DNA of 64,000 bases from Ficedula albicollis (GCF_000247815.1 NC_021673.1:36471194-36535193); one strand, 5' to 3'. Positions 41,482 through 57,600 are shown, numbered from the stretch's first letter. Notes: a model not told the origin generated them from the sequence alone. Numbers and translations: made by a program.

Positions 41482-42243
41482 GTAAGCATGGAAACATGAA
41501 AAGATCTGATCATTATCAAGAGGTTTAGGAATGGGGATGAAAAATAAAGAACTGAACCAGCATTAGCATAACTGGACTGCTAGCATAGGCACAGAGAGGG
41601 ATGGGATTTGTCACAGTGGCAGCAGGGATCAAAGATATAATGAAAAGCCCTTAGTTACTTTAGAGTCTTAGCTAACAACAAATTATGTGGCTGGACATGC
41701 AGCCTGTGTTTTTAGATTGCTAAATTTGCAGAGCCCGTGATGTTAAAAACAATCATGTTGCAAAAGAGACTTGGGCAGCTACTGAGTTTGATGGCTTTTG
41801 TTCACTAACTTGTGAAATCACAGAGAAAGATTATTTGATCCATGTATTTTGATTTAAATCCTGTGCATGGTGTTTCACACACCTGAATTAACAAAGAGAC
41901 TTAGTATCTGAACTGTGTCAGGAAAGTGATAAATGGTTGAACCTTGCTTTATTTTTTTTCTCCCTTCTTAACTTAGAAATTTAGAATGAGGTCACTCTTG
42001 TAAGAGCAGTTCACCTATCCAGTTTTGAAAATTATAGTTGAAAGTGGAAAAAAATCTCATGCCCATATTCTTCATTTCTATAAAACCAAATATTCTGTGT
42101 TATTATATCTCCAACTTTAATTAACCTTTTGTTCTGTTTCCATGCTAAGGTACTTTGCATGACTTTTCATAGCAGCCTCAGTCAGGCTAAATTGTCTGCT
42201 GTGTGTTCTGACTTTTTACTGAAGGGCTGCAGAGCACAAGCAA

Positions 42244-42297
42244 TATGTGTGTGTATGTATGTAAACATGTATATATATGCATATGTATGTATATACC
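42244..42297 (+). repeat. TATG/TG microsatellite
   Basis: Interrupted GTATGTATGT and ATATATAT repeats in the last WIPF3 intron, about 80 bp before the terminal exon acceptor. Confidence 0.8.
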
Positions 42298-42378
42298 AGA
42301 GTAGCAGATAAATGCAGCATCCCTGCTATACAATTGCATCCAAAATACCTATTTAAAATCTGTCCTATCTATTTACAG

Positions 42379-42419
42379 ATCCCTCTAAAAATCCTCCATT
42401 AAGAACACACGTGAGATGA
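42379..42419 (+). CDS. WIPF3: WIPF3 C-terminal exon with stop codon
   Basis: The exon follows TATTTACAG. Completing the split codon gives DPSKNPPLRTHVR and a TGA at 42,417-42,419. The length and position fit the short C-terminal tail of WIPF proteins. The tail differs from the longer human WIPF3 C-terminus as I remember it, so either a different final exon is used in some isoforms or the tail has diverged. It is supported by a clean acceptor and phase, but not by recognisable residue conservation. Confidence 0.75.
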
Positions 42420-43400
42420 GAAGAGTCTTCTGATGCTCTCTGGACTAGTATTAAAAAAGAAGATCAAGATAATATATAAAACAGAAGGGGTTCCTGTTGC
42501 AGTGATTGATTGTACTTGAGTCACAAGAACTGCAATATTAACATTTCTATAAACTGTAAAACAATATAAATGATACCTTTTGAACTGGCCTACATACTAC
42601 AGGAATGTTAGTACAGGCTTTTAAATTACTGTATATAGGTGAATGTTTTTTAAGCAAAGCAGGATAAAATTTAAATTCTTTGTAGTGTTGAAACAATTCT
42701 AATTCTTATTGTGCTGGCAATGTTACCTCAGAATGTTTTGTGCTATGTGCCCATAGTTCTTTTTTCCCCTTCCATCATATTTTTTTGGAAATTCTCCAGT
42801 TATTATTGAGGCATTTTTTCAATGAACTGTCAAACTAATATATTATCTGAGTCTGTTTTTATGTTTCTTCACTTCTTTCATTCTGCTTGGCCACAGATTG
42901 CGGCAGAACATCATGAAGAGATGGGCCCACAATCCTTTTCTCATGAAGCATGAAGAGGAGATGCCAAGGAGCTGTGGCTGCTAATGAGCCTACCTCCTAA
43001 TGATTACATATCCTTATAGGATAGTGTCTGAAGCAGCCCAGCTGGGTAGGGTGGTCATGGACTTGACAAAGATGACAGAACCTTTCCAAAGCAGAGGAAA
43101 AGGAAGTTGCTCTATTGTAAGCAAGAAAAAGAAACGGTGTGTGTGAATGCAGTGCTGTGATGAGTTTGTGTAAGGACACATGGCCTGTCTTTTCCTGCTG
43201 GCAAAGTGGATATTTACCATTTCTGTGGTAGATTGCCTTTATCCAGCAATTACAAGGCCTTTGGATGAGGGGTCTACATTTTAAACAGGTGACTAGAGCT
43301 ATTACTATTCACCAGCAGTGAAGGGTTGTTGTCCAAAACACACCACGTGGAACACTCAGCCCCCAAAGTTGTTGCTGTCTCAAATGGAGTTGAGAATAAA
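42420..43400 (+). other. WIPF3: Probable WIPF3 3' UTR
   Basis: Sequence after the stop codon is AT-rich, without long meaningful frames. The first AATAAA on the plus strand is at 43,395-43,400, which would give a 3' UTR of about 1 kb. A second AATAAA lies at 45,418-45,423, beyond two CR1 insertions, and could be a distal site. The exact end is an inference. Confidence 0.5.
43395..43400 (+). terminator. Candidate WIPF3 polyadenylation signal (AATAAA)
   Basis: Canonical hexamer in GAGAATAAAGTAG, the first on the plus strand after the WIPF3 stop codon. A G/T-rich downstream element is not striking, so this stays a candidate. Confidence 0.4.
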
Positions 43401-43544
43401 GTAGAAAATAACAACTTAGCAGCGGACAAGACTTGAACTACTGCTTTTAATATTCAGACCTTGGGTAAGGTCTTCAGATCACAGATGTTCAGATCTGCTC
43501 CTAAGATATCTATTTCTAACAAGAATTACCCTTATTCTTGTGTA

Positions 43545-44185
43545 TTGGGAGGAGTGGTGCCAGGTCAGGGAGGTGATTCTTCCCCTCTGGGCAGCACTAG
43601 TGATGCCTCACCTGATATGCAGCCCCGTGTGCTGTGTTTGAATTCTGGGCTCCCCAGTGCAAGGAACACATGACTGTGCTGATGTGCTGTGTCCGAATTC
43701 TGGGCTCCCCAGTGCAAGGAACACATGACTGTGCTGAAGAGAGTCCTACAAAAGGCCACAAAGGTGATGAAGGGACTGGAGCACCTCTCCCATGAGGAAG
43801 GGTTGAGAGAGCTGGGACTGATCAGCCTAGAAAAGAGAAGGCTCAGAGGGGATCTCTCCAATGTAAGTAAATACTTGAAGAGAGGGTTTAAAGATGGAGC
43901 CAGACTCTTTTCGGTGGTGTCCACTGACAGGACCAGAGGAAATGGGCACCTGCAACACAGGAGGCACTGTTAGAACATCAGGAAACGCTTTTTGATTGTG
44001 GGGGTGACTGAGCCTTGGAGCAGGTTGTCCAGGGACCTTGAAGAGTCTCACTCCTTAAAGATACTCAAAAGCCATCTGGATTTCGTCCTCAGCACCTGGT
44101 ACTAGGTGATCCTGTTTGGCCAGGGGTGTTGGACCACATGACCTGTAGCCATCCCTTTCAATCCCAACCACCCTCTGATTCCCCT
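43545..44185 (+). mobile_element. CR1 LINE 3' fragment, plus orientation
   Basis: Recognisable avian CR1 3' region: GGTGATTCTTCCCCTCTGG, TTCTGGGCTCCCCAGTGCAA, GGACTGGAGCACCTCTCC, AGAAGGCTCAGAGGGGATCT, ACATCAGGAAACGC and TGGACCACATGACC, ending near CAACCACCCTCTGATTCC. The element is 5'-truncated, as usual for CR1, and the copy is decayed with no usable frame. A 55-bp piece inside it is tandemly duplicated (43,628-43,682; 43,683-43,737). Confidence 0.85.
43628..43737 (+). repeat. Tandem duplication inside CR1, 55-bp unit
   Basis: TGTGCTGTGT..GAATTCTGGG then CTCCCCAGTGCAAGGAACAC is repeated at a 55-bp offset with one or two substitutions. CR1 consensus has this segment once, so the duplication happened after insertion. 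Confidence 0.9.
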
Positions 44186-44199
44186 TTTTACAGCTTTTC

Positions 44200-44705
44200 T
44201 GCACTCCCAGACCTGGGTTACAACAACCCAAGGCACTGCTGGGGGCAGAGTGGCTGGAAATCTGCCTGCTGCTAAAGGACCTGACAGTAACTAAACATGC
44301 TGAACAGGGGCCAGTGTGTGCTCTGGTGGTCAAGAAAGCCAACAACATCCTGGCATGAGGAGGTTCAGAGAGGACCTTATCGCTCTCTATAACCCAAAAG
44401 ATACTGTACCCATGTGGGGGTCAGTCACTTCTCTCAAGTAACAAGTCAGAGGACAAAAGGAAATGTCCTCAAGCTGTGCTAGAGGAGGTCTAGATTCAAT
44501 ATTAGGAAAAACATCTTCACCAATAGGGTGGTCAGGCATTGGAACAGGCTCCTCAGGGAAGTGGTGAAGTCACCATTAAATACCTACAGGTATTTAAAAG
44601 ACTTGTAGATGTGGCACTCAGGTACATGGTTTAGTGGTGAATGTGGCAGTGCTGGGTTAACAGTGCCATTAGATGATCTTCAATATAAATGATTTCATGA
44701 TTCAC
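44200..44705 (+). mobile_element. Second CR1 LINE fragment, plus orientation, internally deleted
   Basis: The left part (CACTGCTGGGGGCAGAGTGG, AAGAAAGCCAACAACATCCT) is from further inside CR1. It jumps near 44,357 to the 3' region (GAGGACCTTATCGCTCTCTA, CAAGTAACAAGTCAGAGGAC, CATTGGAACAGGCTCCTCAG, GACTTGTAGATGTGGC, ACATGGTTTAGTGGTGAATG), ending near AAATGATTTCATGATTC. It directly follows the first CR1 in the same orientation and belongs to a different CR1 subfamily. Confidence 0.85.
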
Positions 44706-46317
44706 CAGCCTGAAAAAGAATACTGCTGTTCCAGGATGAGTCTGGTGCTAACAGCCAGGCTATTCCAGTTATGGCAGTAATTTATATAATTGCCATCAAT
44801 TCCCCTCAGTTAGAGATGTAATAATATTATAGATCACTGATGATCTTTCCCCATGGTGTTGCCTTTGAACAAAACTATTTGGAAAAGACAGGTAACTGCA
44901 TCTTTACATCCTTGCTTTTCTCTTTGTTCTTACAGCAGCTCAGTTATGCTGTAACTATTCCCACACACATGCAGATTCATGGTGTGAGATGGTGTAGGGG
45001 CAAGAAGCTCTTCACCCCCAGGACTCCAAGAAAGCAACATTTGTCTTTTCCTAGCCTATTATAACTTGCTGTACATCATGTGAAAAGAAAAAAAGAAAAA
45101 AAATGGTGATACTTTGACCAATACCTGTCAGTAGTTACTTGATAAATATGCATTATAAATATAGTAACAAGCAAGAATCTACATTGCTACTCAAACAACT
45201 GGAAAAGTTGAATACTGTTTTTAAAATTATTTTGTTGTAATACCATTAAAAGTGGCATATTGTTGGCTCTCATTTATTCTGAAATTTGTGTACTGCTCTG
45301 TAGTAAGTACCTTCCTAAGGATTTTAAAACTACCTAATGCTGGACTGCCTGCCAGCAGATATATAAAGGAGAGGGAAATTTTACTCCACTTTTTATTAAT
45401 GGTTTGGGTATTTTAGAAATAAACAACATCTTTAAGGGATGAAATTAGAAATCCTCTATTTGCTAGCATTTCTGAAATGTTTCCATACATTTGTCATTCA
45501 AGATCCATTGAAGCTTCTGGAGATACAGAGGATCACAGTGGCTGTCATGCTGAGGCAACTGATCCCACAAGTCCCACTGTGTCCTTCCACTTGCACCTGT
45601 GTTCAAGACCACTGCAAATATCAAGACCATGCAGTTGCTCTGGTTTATACTAACTGCACCCAACCATGTTGCTGTACCACAGCTGATTTTTAAAATGCAC
45701 TATACAACTGAAACAACATCAACATACTATTAGAAAATTACTACCTGGATCACTGTGCTCAAAACAATTTATTCATTCTGTCATATAAGCAGTTTCACAT
45801 AAGGACATAAACGCCCATGAGATAATTGCAAGTGTTGCTTTCTTCTTTCTTAAGAAAAAGGCAAATAAAATATATGATGTTTTTAACAGGAACACCCACT
45901 TCTTTCATCTTGCCTCCCTCCCAACTCTCAAAGATTAGAGATCCAAGTTGTGCAAAATAGCTGTGAGAAGTGGTATTTGCCAATTTTTGTCCTCTGGCTG
46001 GGGCAATCACTTTTTTTATCTCTGTTCCCTGGTTTTTCAGAAATACCCATCTACTCCTATCAGGAGTTGTGATTTCGTAGGAAATCCATTTACTTCAGTT
46101 ATGGGCAGCTGGAAAAAGCACATTCCACTTTCAGTGGCCTTCATCCCCCACAACGTTCTCTGAAATCAAATGTGCTTCTTGTGGTCAGCCCCTCCTCTGG
46201 TTACCATACAGAGCAGCTAAATTTCAGGGTTTACTTGAATATTTTCTTCTCCTATTGTCTACACTTTAAAATACTTACACACAGGAGTTGGTCCTATGAT
46301 AGATTGCATGGGAGGAT
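44706..46317. other. Intergenic region between convergent WIPF3 and SCRN1 ends
   Basis: AT-rich DNA without a supported gene. It contains AATAAA on plus at 45,418-45,423 and on minus at 45,768-45,773, so the transcripts of the two genes could approach or overlap if distal sites are used. Confidence 0.6.
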
Positions 46318-46323
46318 TTTATT
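46318..46323 (-). terminator. Candidate SCRN1 polyadenylation signal
   Basis: TTTATT on the plus strand (AATAAA on minus), about 1.74 kb past the SCRN1 stop. A second candidate lies at 45,768-45,773. The choice between them is an inference. Confidence 0.35.
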
Positions 46324-48060
46324 GTGAATGAGAGATTATTAGGTAGGCCATAAGAGAAAATATATTCTTCCTGTTTTCTGTAAGTGAAAAGGCCCCAAGT
46401 TTTCTTGTCCAATTACCATTTGTCATATAAGGCAATACCAAAGTAATGAGTCTAAACGGAACAATTTCATTTAAAAAATCCTGAGAATGCAGTGTGCCAA
46501 TATGGCAATGACTATTTCCCTGATGCACAACTCTTACAGTTTCAACTTGAGGTGTTTCTGCTTTCTAAGGAGCTTTTACTTCCTCAATACAAAAACACGT
46601 GGTTCTTCACCATCCACTTTCCCAAAAAGTGAAGGATTTTAACTCCATAAGTTAACTTCCACTTATTAAAGACATGGACATCTTTCAGCCTCCTGTATGA
46701 AAAAACCCCACCAACCCTCTTCACTGGACACAGTGTTTACTGGTTTAATTCTCAGTGTTTGCCCTATCCCACTTCCACAAGAAGAGAATACAATGAAAAG
46801 CAGGCCTGCCTGTAGGGCTGTGGAGGAAGGGAAGCATGCTGCAGCACTGCACTGAATGCAAGGAAGCATAGGACAGCCATTCCTAAGCCTAATCAGTTGG
46901 ATTGCCACACCCACCACAACTTGCTGGTACTTAAAGGTTTCATCAGCCATGTATGTCACAACAGAGATCACTAGGAACTGTTCAGCAGTACAACTGTTCA
47001 GCAGTACAAAGGCAGAAAGATGGAGAATAACCAGGCATTTATCAATGTCCAGCACCTATTCCTTTAAAAAATTCCAAATCTGTAGCTTGTATATAAATCA
47101 GACACTTATTAATTGCATGTTAAGAGCCAATATGTGTAGATCTCTACAGCATCCAGGCTGGCTCTGCACTTCAGTACTCAGTTCTGGAGCAGCAGCCAGG
47201 TGCACTACAAACACAAGCTGGCTGAGGGCAAAGGCAGAACTTAACCTGGGGACTTAATTGTGATAATTTGTACAGGCATAATGTCAGGTGCTGAGTTACT
47301 GCAACCAGATACAGCCTATGAGGCCAGCACAACAAGGACAAGAACCAGGACTTACCTTCCTGGCTGTCTCAAACCGTGATTTCAACTCTACCATTTCAAC
47401 TCTGTATGAATTAGCAAGAAGAGAAAAATGCAAGTCAGCTTTGCTGCAAGCCTAGTCCTGAGCAACAGAGGGAAAACCAGATTGCTTTCAATGACAATAT
47501 GGCAATTAGCCTGATGAAGTTAAATCTTTACTTTAATTGGTTGCCCAACATACATGTTTTAACATTCTGCACTAAATTAGCCAGCATGCACACAGTAATT
47601 GGACCAGTCAGTGACTTTCTCCTTTCACTATATACATACACAAACGGGAACACCACAAGATTGGACGAAGGAAAGCAATTTGTTAACCGGATACAGCTAG
47701 CAAGTAACATTTTTTCCTCTAGAAATGTTTTTTCCTGCAAAGTCACAAGTGTGAAGACTTTCTTTCAAGGCTTGAAGAATATTGCAGTCTTCCAGTGAAA
47801 AGGCTAACAATTGCCATTGTAGCTGAAATGAGATAAAATTTGTTGAAAATCCATTCCAAGCAAGAGTGAAATTGAAAAAAAATCGTCTGCAATGTAGCAT
47901 AGGGAAAAGGGGCTTTGGAGACAAGCTGAGCAGGTAGAAAGGTGAGTGTGAACCCAATTCTTAACATCCTCAGTTTAGTGTAAAAGAGGAGGAGGTTCAG
48001 AATTGGATCCAACATTTCACATTCACTGGTAGAGTAATACCTAAAAATTTTTTGCTTACT
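46318..48060 (-). other. SCRN1: Probable SCRN1 3' UTR
   Basis: Minus-strand sequence downstream of the stop has no family-like coding frame. AATAAA hexamers on the minus strand occur at 46,323-46,318 and 45,773-45,768, giving a 3' UTR of about 1.7 or 2.3 kb, a plausible size for this gene. It contains a small direct repeat (16-nt unit twice near 46,978-47,009). Confidence 0.5.
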
Positions 48061-48219
48061 TTATTTGAAGAACTTTAGTTCTGTGTCAACACAGTCATAG
48101 AAAAGATCCACTACTTCAGCTGGATCCAGAATCTCTGTACGAGAAAGGATATCTTCCATTGCTTCTAAACCTTGTTTTTCAAGGTCTAACATAATCCTCA
48201 TCAGTTTCTGGCCTTTATC
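48061..48219 (-). CDS. SCRN1: SCRN1 terminal coding exon with stop
   Basis: Acceptor GCCTTTAG, then 53 codons including the stop TAA at 48,063-48,061. It encodes DKGQKLMRIMLDLEKQGLEA, then MEDILSRTEILDPAEVVDLF, then YDCVDTELKFFK. The charged C-terminal helix (LEKQGLEAMEDIL) and the FFK end match human SCRN1. Confidence 0.95.
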   Translation of the reverse strand, partial: DKGQKLMRIMLDLEKQGLEAMEDILSRTEILDPAEVVDLFYDCVDTELKFFK

Positions 48220-48800
48220 CTAAAGGCATGAAACAACCAAACTCAGTTAACCAGCAAACAGGCTCATTAAAACATTTTACTGTTTCTCTTTGTTATAGAG
48301 ATATTTTCAAATATTTTTTAAAATGAAAAAACCTTTTTAAGTACTAACTATTTCTGTTACTAGTTATTTTAGATGGCCAAAGGCTAAAAGGAACAGTCCT
48401 GGACACTTTATGCATAAAGAAAAAGAACCAAAAAGGAGTTGCCAAGTTTAAAGCAAAGAAGGAAAAGGGTGAAAGATGGATAGAGGAAAATTATATAAGG
48501 CTTGTACATATAATAGAGGTCAAGCAAGCTCTTAATTTTGTAATCCCACTAACAGAACTATATGAGAAGACTAGAAGCCCTAAGAATTGTGCAGGTTGTC
48601 GTATTTGCATATGCATCCTTCAAATCAACACCTGCAAGATGATGAAGAGATCTGAAATGATGTGTCATGTAACAGTATTAAGACTCCAGATCCCAGGGAG
48701 GTTTTGCATGCCATTCTGACTTACTGCTCTTGGTGTTTCCAGAAAATTTACTCCTGGAAAAGGCGTGATTTCATTTTATCCAAATGTTATTGAAACTCTA

Positions 48801-48802
<2 letters not shown>

Positions 48803-48831
<29 letters not shown>
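48803..48831. repeat. Poly(T) tract (29 T)
   Basis: Pure T run in the last SCRN1 intron (poly-A on the transcribed strand). It could be a retroposon tail, but no element body was recognised beside it. Confidence 0.8.
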
Positions 48832-48983
48832 GGGGAAGTCTTTCATTTCTTCTTCCTGTATTTTAAAGGAATCAAACTTGATGATTGTGTATTTATTTCC
48901 TAAATTTAGACTTCACAGGCCTTTATATTATCCAAGACTGAAACAACAACAAAAAACCCTGTCCAAAACACAGAATATCAATT

Positions 48984-49075
48984 CATGAAGGAATTCAGGT
49001 TGGAAGGAACACCAGGAGGTCCCCAAACCCAATCTGAGACCAACCTGCATAAGGCTTTGTGCAGTCAGGGAAATG
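48984..49075 (-). mobile_element. Probable short CR1 fragment, minus orientation
   Basis: TTCAGGTTGGAAGGAACACC AGGAGGTCC and the following AACCCAATCTGAGACCAACC resemble the reverse complement of the CR1 3' end. Short and diverged. Confidence 0.45.
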
Positions 49076-50699
49076 TTTCTGAACTGAAGACTATAAGCTA
49101 CTGGAATTTTCTCAATGTCTGTTTAAAAAATGACCAATGTAACTAAAAAGCAGCAGGACACACAGAAAATGATTCACTAAGATGTAGTCACTGAATGGGG
49201 AAAACAGGATAAAAAATAAATAAGCATTTCTTTATTTTTAATAAATAAGAATTAAGAATGAAAACAGCAAATATGTTTTCATCAAAACATTAAAGAGTAC
49301 TTATGTGCTGCTTGTTTGGCTTGCAGCTTTCAAAACTAAGTTTCAGGGGGGAAAAAAGTAATTTAGAATGAGTGGTGGTCCTGAGTTTTTCAGGATTTTT
49401 CTCAGCATTTTTCCAGAAAGAGCAGAGCAACTCATCTAAGGTTTAGGCTCTTGGATGGGCAACTTTTACAGCATGAAACCTGAGTAGAAACTGCATCTCC
49501 TGTTCTACCACAACTATGGGTGTCACATTGTGGGGACTTTAACAGGCAAGAGCCCACAAGATGCTAAGATGCCTCTTCTAGGTCTTCCCTAAATCAACAT
49601 TTGGCATAATGATACGAGAGCCAGCTGCACATTAAAACTATGTTACCAGAGGCCACGGATTTTAAATTACTCAATTCCAAGAAATCAAAAATCTAGCCCA
49701 AACTGCATTTAAATAATGTTTGTACTAGCAAAGGTTATCACAGCTTCCTTATTCAATAATGGGCAGGTCTGAATGTTGTTATGGTCGTAGCAAGACTCTG
49801 ACCCATGCAAATACGCACGGAGGTAAATTGTAGAAAAGGAAGTCCTTTTGAGGAAGTTCAACACGACTATGTGAGGGTCTTCCACAAATTGCCTGATTAC
49901 CAATAAAAGCCTGACAGGTGTGCCTTGGTGATCTTTCTGCTTCACTTCCTCTAAAACACTTATCCAGTTTACTGTTGTAGTTGTAATTGCAAATGTTGAA
50001 AAGTTAATGAACTACCTGCCCAATGGAGCCAAAAGTTGTATCTCAAGCATTTGGAAAAGCTATACAGAATAATCCCTTCCTGACTTTACTTACTCCAAAA
50101 TTATTTGCATAAGAGATCCTCAACACTAAGTTTATACAATGGAAGGTTTTCAGCCCTCAGGTATGTACTGCATGGCACTGCAAAGTGTTGTTCCTTCTCA
50201 CATGGCATTTTCAGTTAAATCTTAAAAAATATCAGAAATGCATTTATTTGCAAAACACAAGGTTTGCAAAACTGTCACGTGCAAATTATTCCTTCAAGAA
50301 AAATACCTTTCCAAACTGTGTAGTTCTTAATCCAGCATAAAATTTAAATTACAACACTCCTGCCCTCATCCTAGCACATAATTCTGATACCATGTTGTAC
50401 TAGCATCCAGTGTTCTAATCACTAAAAAGACTACATGCACAATGGGGATTGAACAAGATAATCAGCTTAACAGTTTGACTTTTCATTTTGTAAAAGTAAT
50501 GGAACAGAGCAACACTCTCGGGACAACAAAAACTATGCAGAATAGTTGTCCTTCAGAGGGAATCATTATTCAAGCTGAACTTACAAGGATTTTAAGAATA
50601 TTCAGAGAATGCTTTCCAGTGAGTGACTGTGCACTAAGTTCTGGAGTTAGGGACCTACATTGACTTCAATTCTTTAATTCCAGATCCCACAGCTCTTAC

Positions 50700-50880
50700 C
50701 TGATCGTTCTCCAGGAGAGATCGGGCCCATTCGTGTGCCTTGTACAATTCATGCCTACGATCAGGTTTCTCCTGGAATCGAGGTATCTTTTTAGCAGGAT
50801 CATCATTGCCAAAAGAAGGAGACTGTACTTTTGGTACTAATTTCACATCATCGACAAAAATAAAGGGTTTAAATATGGAC
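50700..50880 (-). CDS. SCRN1: SCRN1 exon (sixth coding exon)
   Basis: Acceptor TTTCTTTCAG and donor GATCAG|GTAAGA, 181 nt, leaving in phase 0. It encodes (R)SIFKPFIFVDDVKLVPKVQS, then PSFGNDDPAKKIPRFQEKPD, then RRHELYKAHEWARSLLENDQ. RRHELYKAHEWA is highly conserved in secernin-1. Confidence 0.96.
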
Positions 50881-54496
<3,616 letters not shown>

Positions 54497-54691
54497 CACC
54501 TTGCTTTTCTAGGCTCTCCCTGCCAGAACAACAGGCTAAATGGTCATCAGCAAGAGAAAACACTTCAGAAAAATTGAAGTCTGAGTCTCCGTTCCACCAG
54601 CCTTGACTTTTCACATAATTCCTTAGTTCAGGATGCTCAGCATCAATTTTTGTAGTTAATGAAAGCTGATTGCAAATGCATTTCACTCCCT
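54497..54691 (-). CDS. SCRN1: SCRN1 exon (fourth coding exon)
   Basis: Acceptor CTTTCTAG and donor GGTG|GTAAGT, 195 nt. It encodes [20 protein letters not shown], then [20 protein letters not shown], then [20 protein letters not shown], then LEKQG. The LSLTTK and SQGWW blocks match the secernin family. The intron upstream (54,692-57,995) holds a 450-bp tandem duplication that does not touch the splice sites. Confidence 0.95.
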
Positions 54692-57600
54692 CTAGAAAGA
54701 GACACATATTAAAAGAGATCATTAACACAGTTTTTCTGGGAGAAGCTGAGAGGAAAATGTCATATCAATTAGGAAACAAATTAAACCATTGGTTAGTATG
54801 TACATTTGGCATGACTGTGTAACTATACAATTACACATACACAGAATTACCAATCACTGCAGGTTGCAGAGCACGATCCTCTGTGCCCTACTGAGACACT
54901 GACACTTGTGATTAGCAGTGGGATTTAGACAGAGTGCCAGTTTCACCTCACACATTCTGACCACAAAGCAATAGTGGTATCCAAATGCCAAAGGCACACG
55001 CCTGATCTTTTCTCCAATGGCATATTCCACAAACACAAGTAGGCTTGAGATCTGACTTGATTTCAAAATATATTTCAGCACAGAGCTGCATTTAATGAAC
55101 CTGCTTTGCCCTTCAAAATGAGGAATTTGGAAAACGTTTTTAAAATCTTTGCAATTGCTTTAAGCTTCCCAGTTGAGAAGAAGTTTCACTGTAAGCTGCA
55201 AGAGAGGTTTAAATTAAATGTTTTTATCCTAAATTTTAAAATGGCATGAAGTAAAAAGAATGTGTAAGTAGCCTTCAAAGAATACTAAACAGTTTTAAAG
55301 TTCCTTTTATCGAAAATACTGCAGTGCTTACAACCATATATCCACAGCATGGCAGTGGTTGCTGCAGATATTCCTCAGAAGAATAAAGCAAATGTATTGG
55401 AAGCCAGAGAAAGAGCTGATAAAGTAAAACTGTAAACTAAAATAAACACAGATTCTGGAATTTGGCACAAATCATTTCCTAGACAGAAGCAAAACCAGTA
55501 GTTGTGGAAGTTTTTAATACTGCCCTCCAAAAAAGTAAGCTTGCTTTTGTAATGCCTCATGCATGCAATTTAAATTATGGGTAACAACTTCAAGAAATTC
55601 TGTGCATCATTCTGCAAAAAAAGTCGCTGTCATCCAATTCTGACTTACACTAGAGACCCTGACAGCTTATTCTGATTCACACTTTCAAGCAGAATACTTT
55701 GCAGGGAATTTTCTTAACTAGAGTGATGAGGATATTTGTATTCATGTCCAGCTAGGCTAGCCACTCTTTAACAGCTCTTTAAATATTACATTCACAGCAT
55801 GGCAGTGGTTGCTGCAGATATTCCTCAGAAGAATAAAGCAAATGTATTGGAAGCCAGAGAAAGAGCTGATAAAGTAAAACTGTAAACTAAAATAAACACA
55901 GATTCTGGAATTTGGCACAAATCATTTCCTAGACAGAAGCAAAACCAGTAGTTGTGGAAGTTTTTAATACTGCCCTCCAAAAAAGTAAGCTTGCTTTTGT
56001 AATGCCTCATGCATGCAATTTAAATTATGGGTAACAACTTCAAGAAATTCTGTGCATCATTCTGCAAAAAAAGTCGCTGTCATCCAATTCTGACTTACAC
56101 TAGAGACCCTGACAGCTTATTCTGATTCACACTTTCAAGCAGAATACTTTGCAGGGAATTTTCTTAACTAGAGTGATGAGGATATTTGTATTCATGTCCA
56201 GCTAGGCAAGCCACTCTTTAACAGCTCTTTAAATAATACATTCATTAACTCATGCAAAATAATATTTCATGGGTTTGATCCACCACAAAAAATAAATATC
56301 AATCAAATAATTTTTTCTACTTAGGAACATTAATAGAAAGAATTTTGAAGTGCTTATTCTTAAATTATTGACAGAGAATTGCTTGACAAATACTCACTAT
56401 AAGCTTTAAAGTCGTGCAGCAGTAATATTAAAACACTGAGGATAGTCAGGAAAAAGTATGCCTTCACACTGGGGAACGACACATTTTCCCCATTTTAACA
56501 GCATTTGTGCATTCATTTGAAAGCTTAAGAGGCACACTTATGGTTGCAAAAAAGAACCCCCTGAAAAAAAAATGAAATACAGAGTTCTTACATAGCCAGC
56601 AGCCTTTCCTCCTGGCAGGCTGCAGGAGATGGAAACTACTTATCTGCAGCTCACAGGGACCTCCTGAAGAGCAATGTGCTGGTAAAAACCAGGACAGAGC
56701 TGCAGATTCATTTCAAAAAGCTGCAAGCAGCAGATGAAGGCAACAGTTTATTTGCTGGGAAGAAGGACGTGAAGGTTATGTGTTGCTGATGCAGCTAAAA
56801 CTGATAAATAAAACCCACTGCTCTTCAAATATCAGTCAGGCAGGTCAAGAGAAGGCAGCAGGCTGTCAGTGCATAATCCCAGGAACCTCAGGAGTCAGCT
56901 GCTTTCCAGAGCTGGGGATTTATCAGGACAGCATTTTCAGTCTGCCCTCCTCTCTCTCTCTTTGGTGTCTGTGCCAGATATCCTGCAGGTATCCCTAAAA
57001 CACAAGCTTTGCTTGGGAAGCCACCACCTCTGTGAGGGTAACTGATTCCTGTTTGGTGGCAGGGGCTGACAGGAGGCCATCACACAGCACTGCACAGCCT
57101 GGTGTTATTCCTGTGCTCCTTCCCACATCTGCTATCTCCTACCTTTCATTTAGGGGGAAATGAGGAGAGAATTGCATGGATCTGCCATAGCTCAAGTCAT
57201 GGATGACAAAATACTGTTGAATACTCTGAATTTTCACTTCATTCAAACATGAGTACATTTTAAAAAGTTCTACCCTTATGAAAATAAAAATCCCCTCAAA
57301 ATCAAAATGAGAATAAGTTAAATACAGGCCTTAAACAATCATATTACATTAAGGCAGCCCATATATGCTGGAAAAGTTTTAAATAAATTCATCCATTGAG
57401 CCAGTGAATTCCAGAAGTTAGTTTTGCAGCTCTGGCTTTGCACAGACAGGAAAATAAACCATTTACAAATTAAAAGAGCGGAAAATTATTGTTTTGCACT
57501 ATCATTTAAAAAACAGGGATATGAAGGGAGTATATCTATTTCAGTAAAGGAACCACCACCAGCAACCCATTCAATTTATCACCTGGAAAAAAGCCCTCTT

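Larger units (their letters stand above)
48220..50699. other. Last SCRN1 intron
   Basis: 2.5 kb between the terminal and penultimate exons, holding the poly(T) tract and the small CR1 fragment. No other gene was seen. Confidence 0.85.

Noticed and set aside
43565..44348. Open frames of 70-119 residues on both strands
   Set aside because: They lie within decayed CR1 LINE fragments and are not intact genes.
55375..56010. Two identical 61-residue frames that look like a duplicated small gene
   Set aside because: They are the same chance frame copied by the 450-bp intronic duplication; no coding signal was seen.
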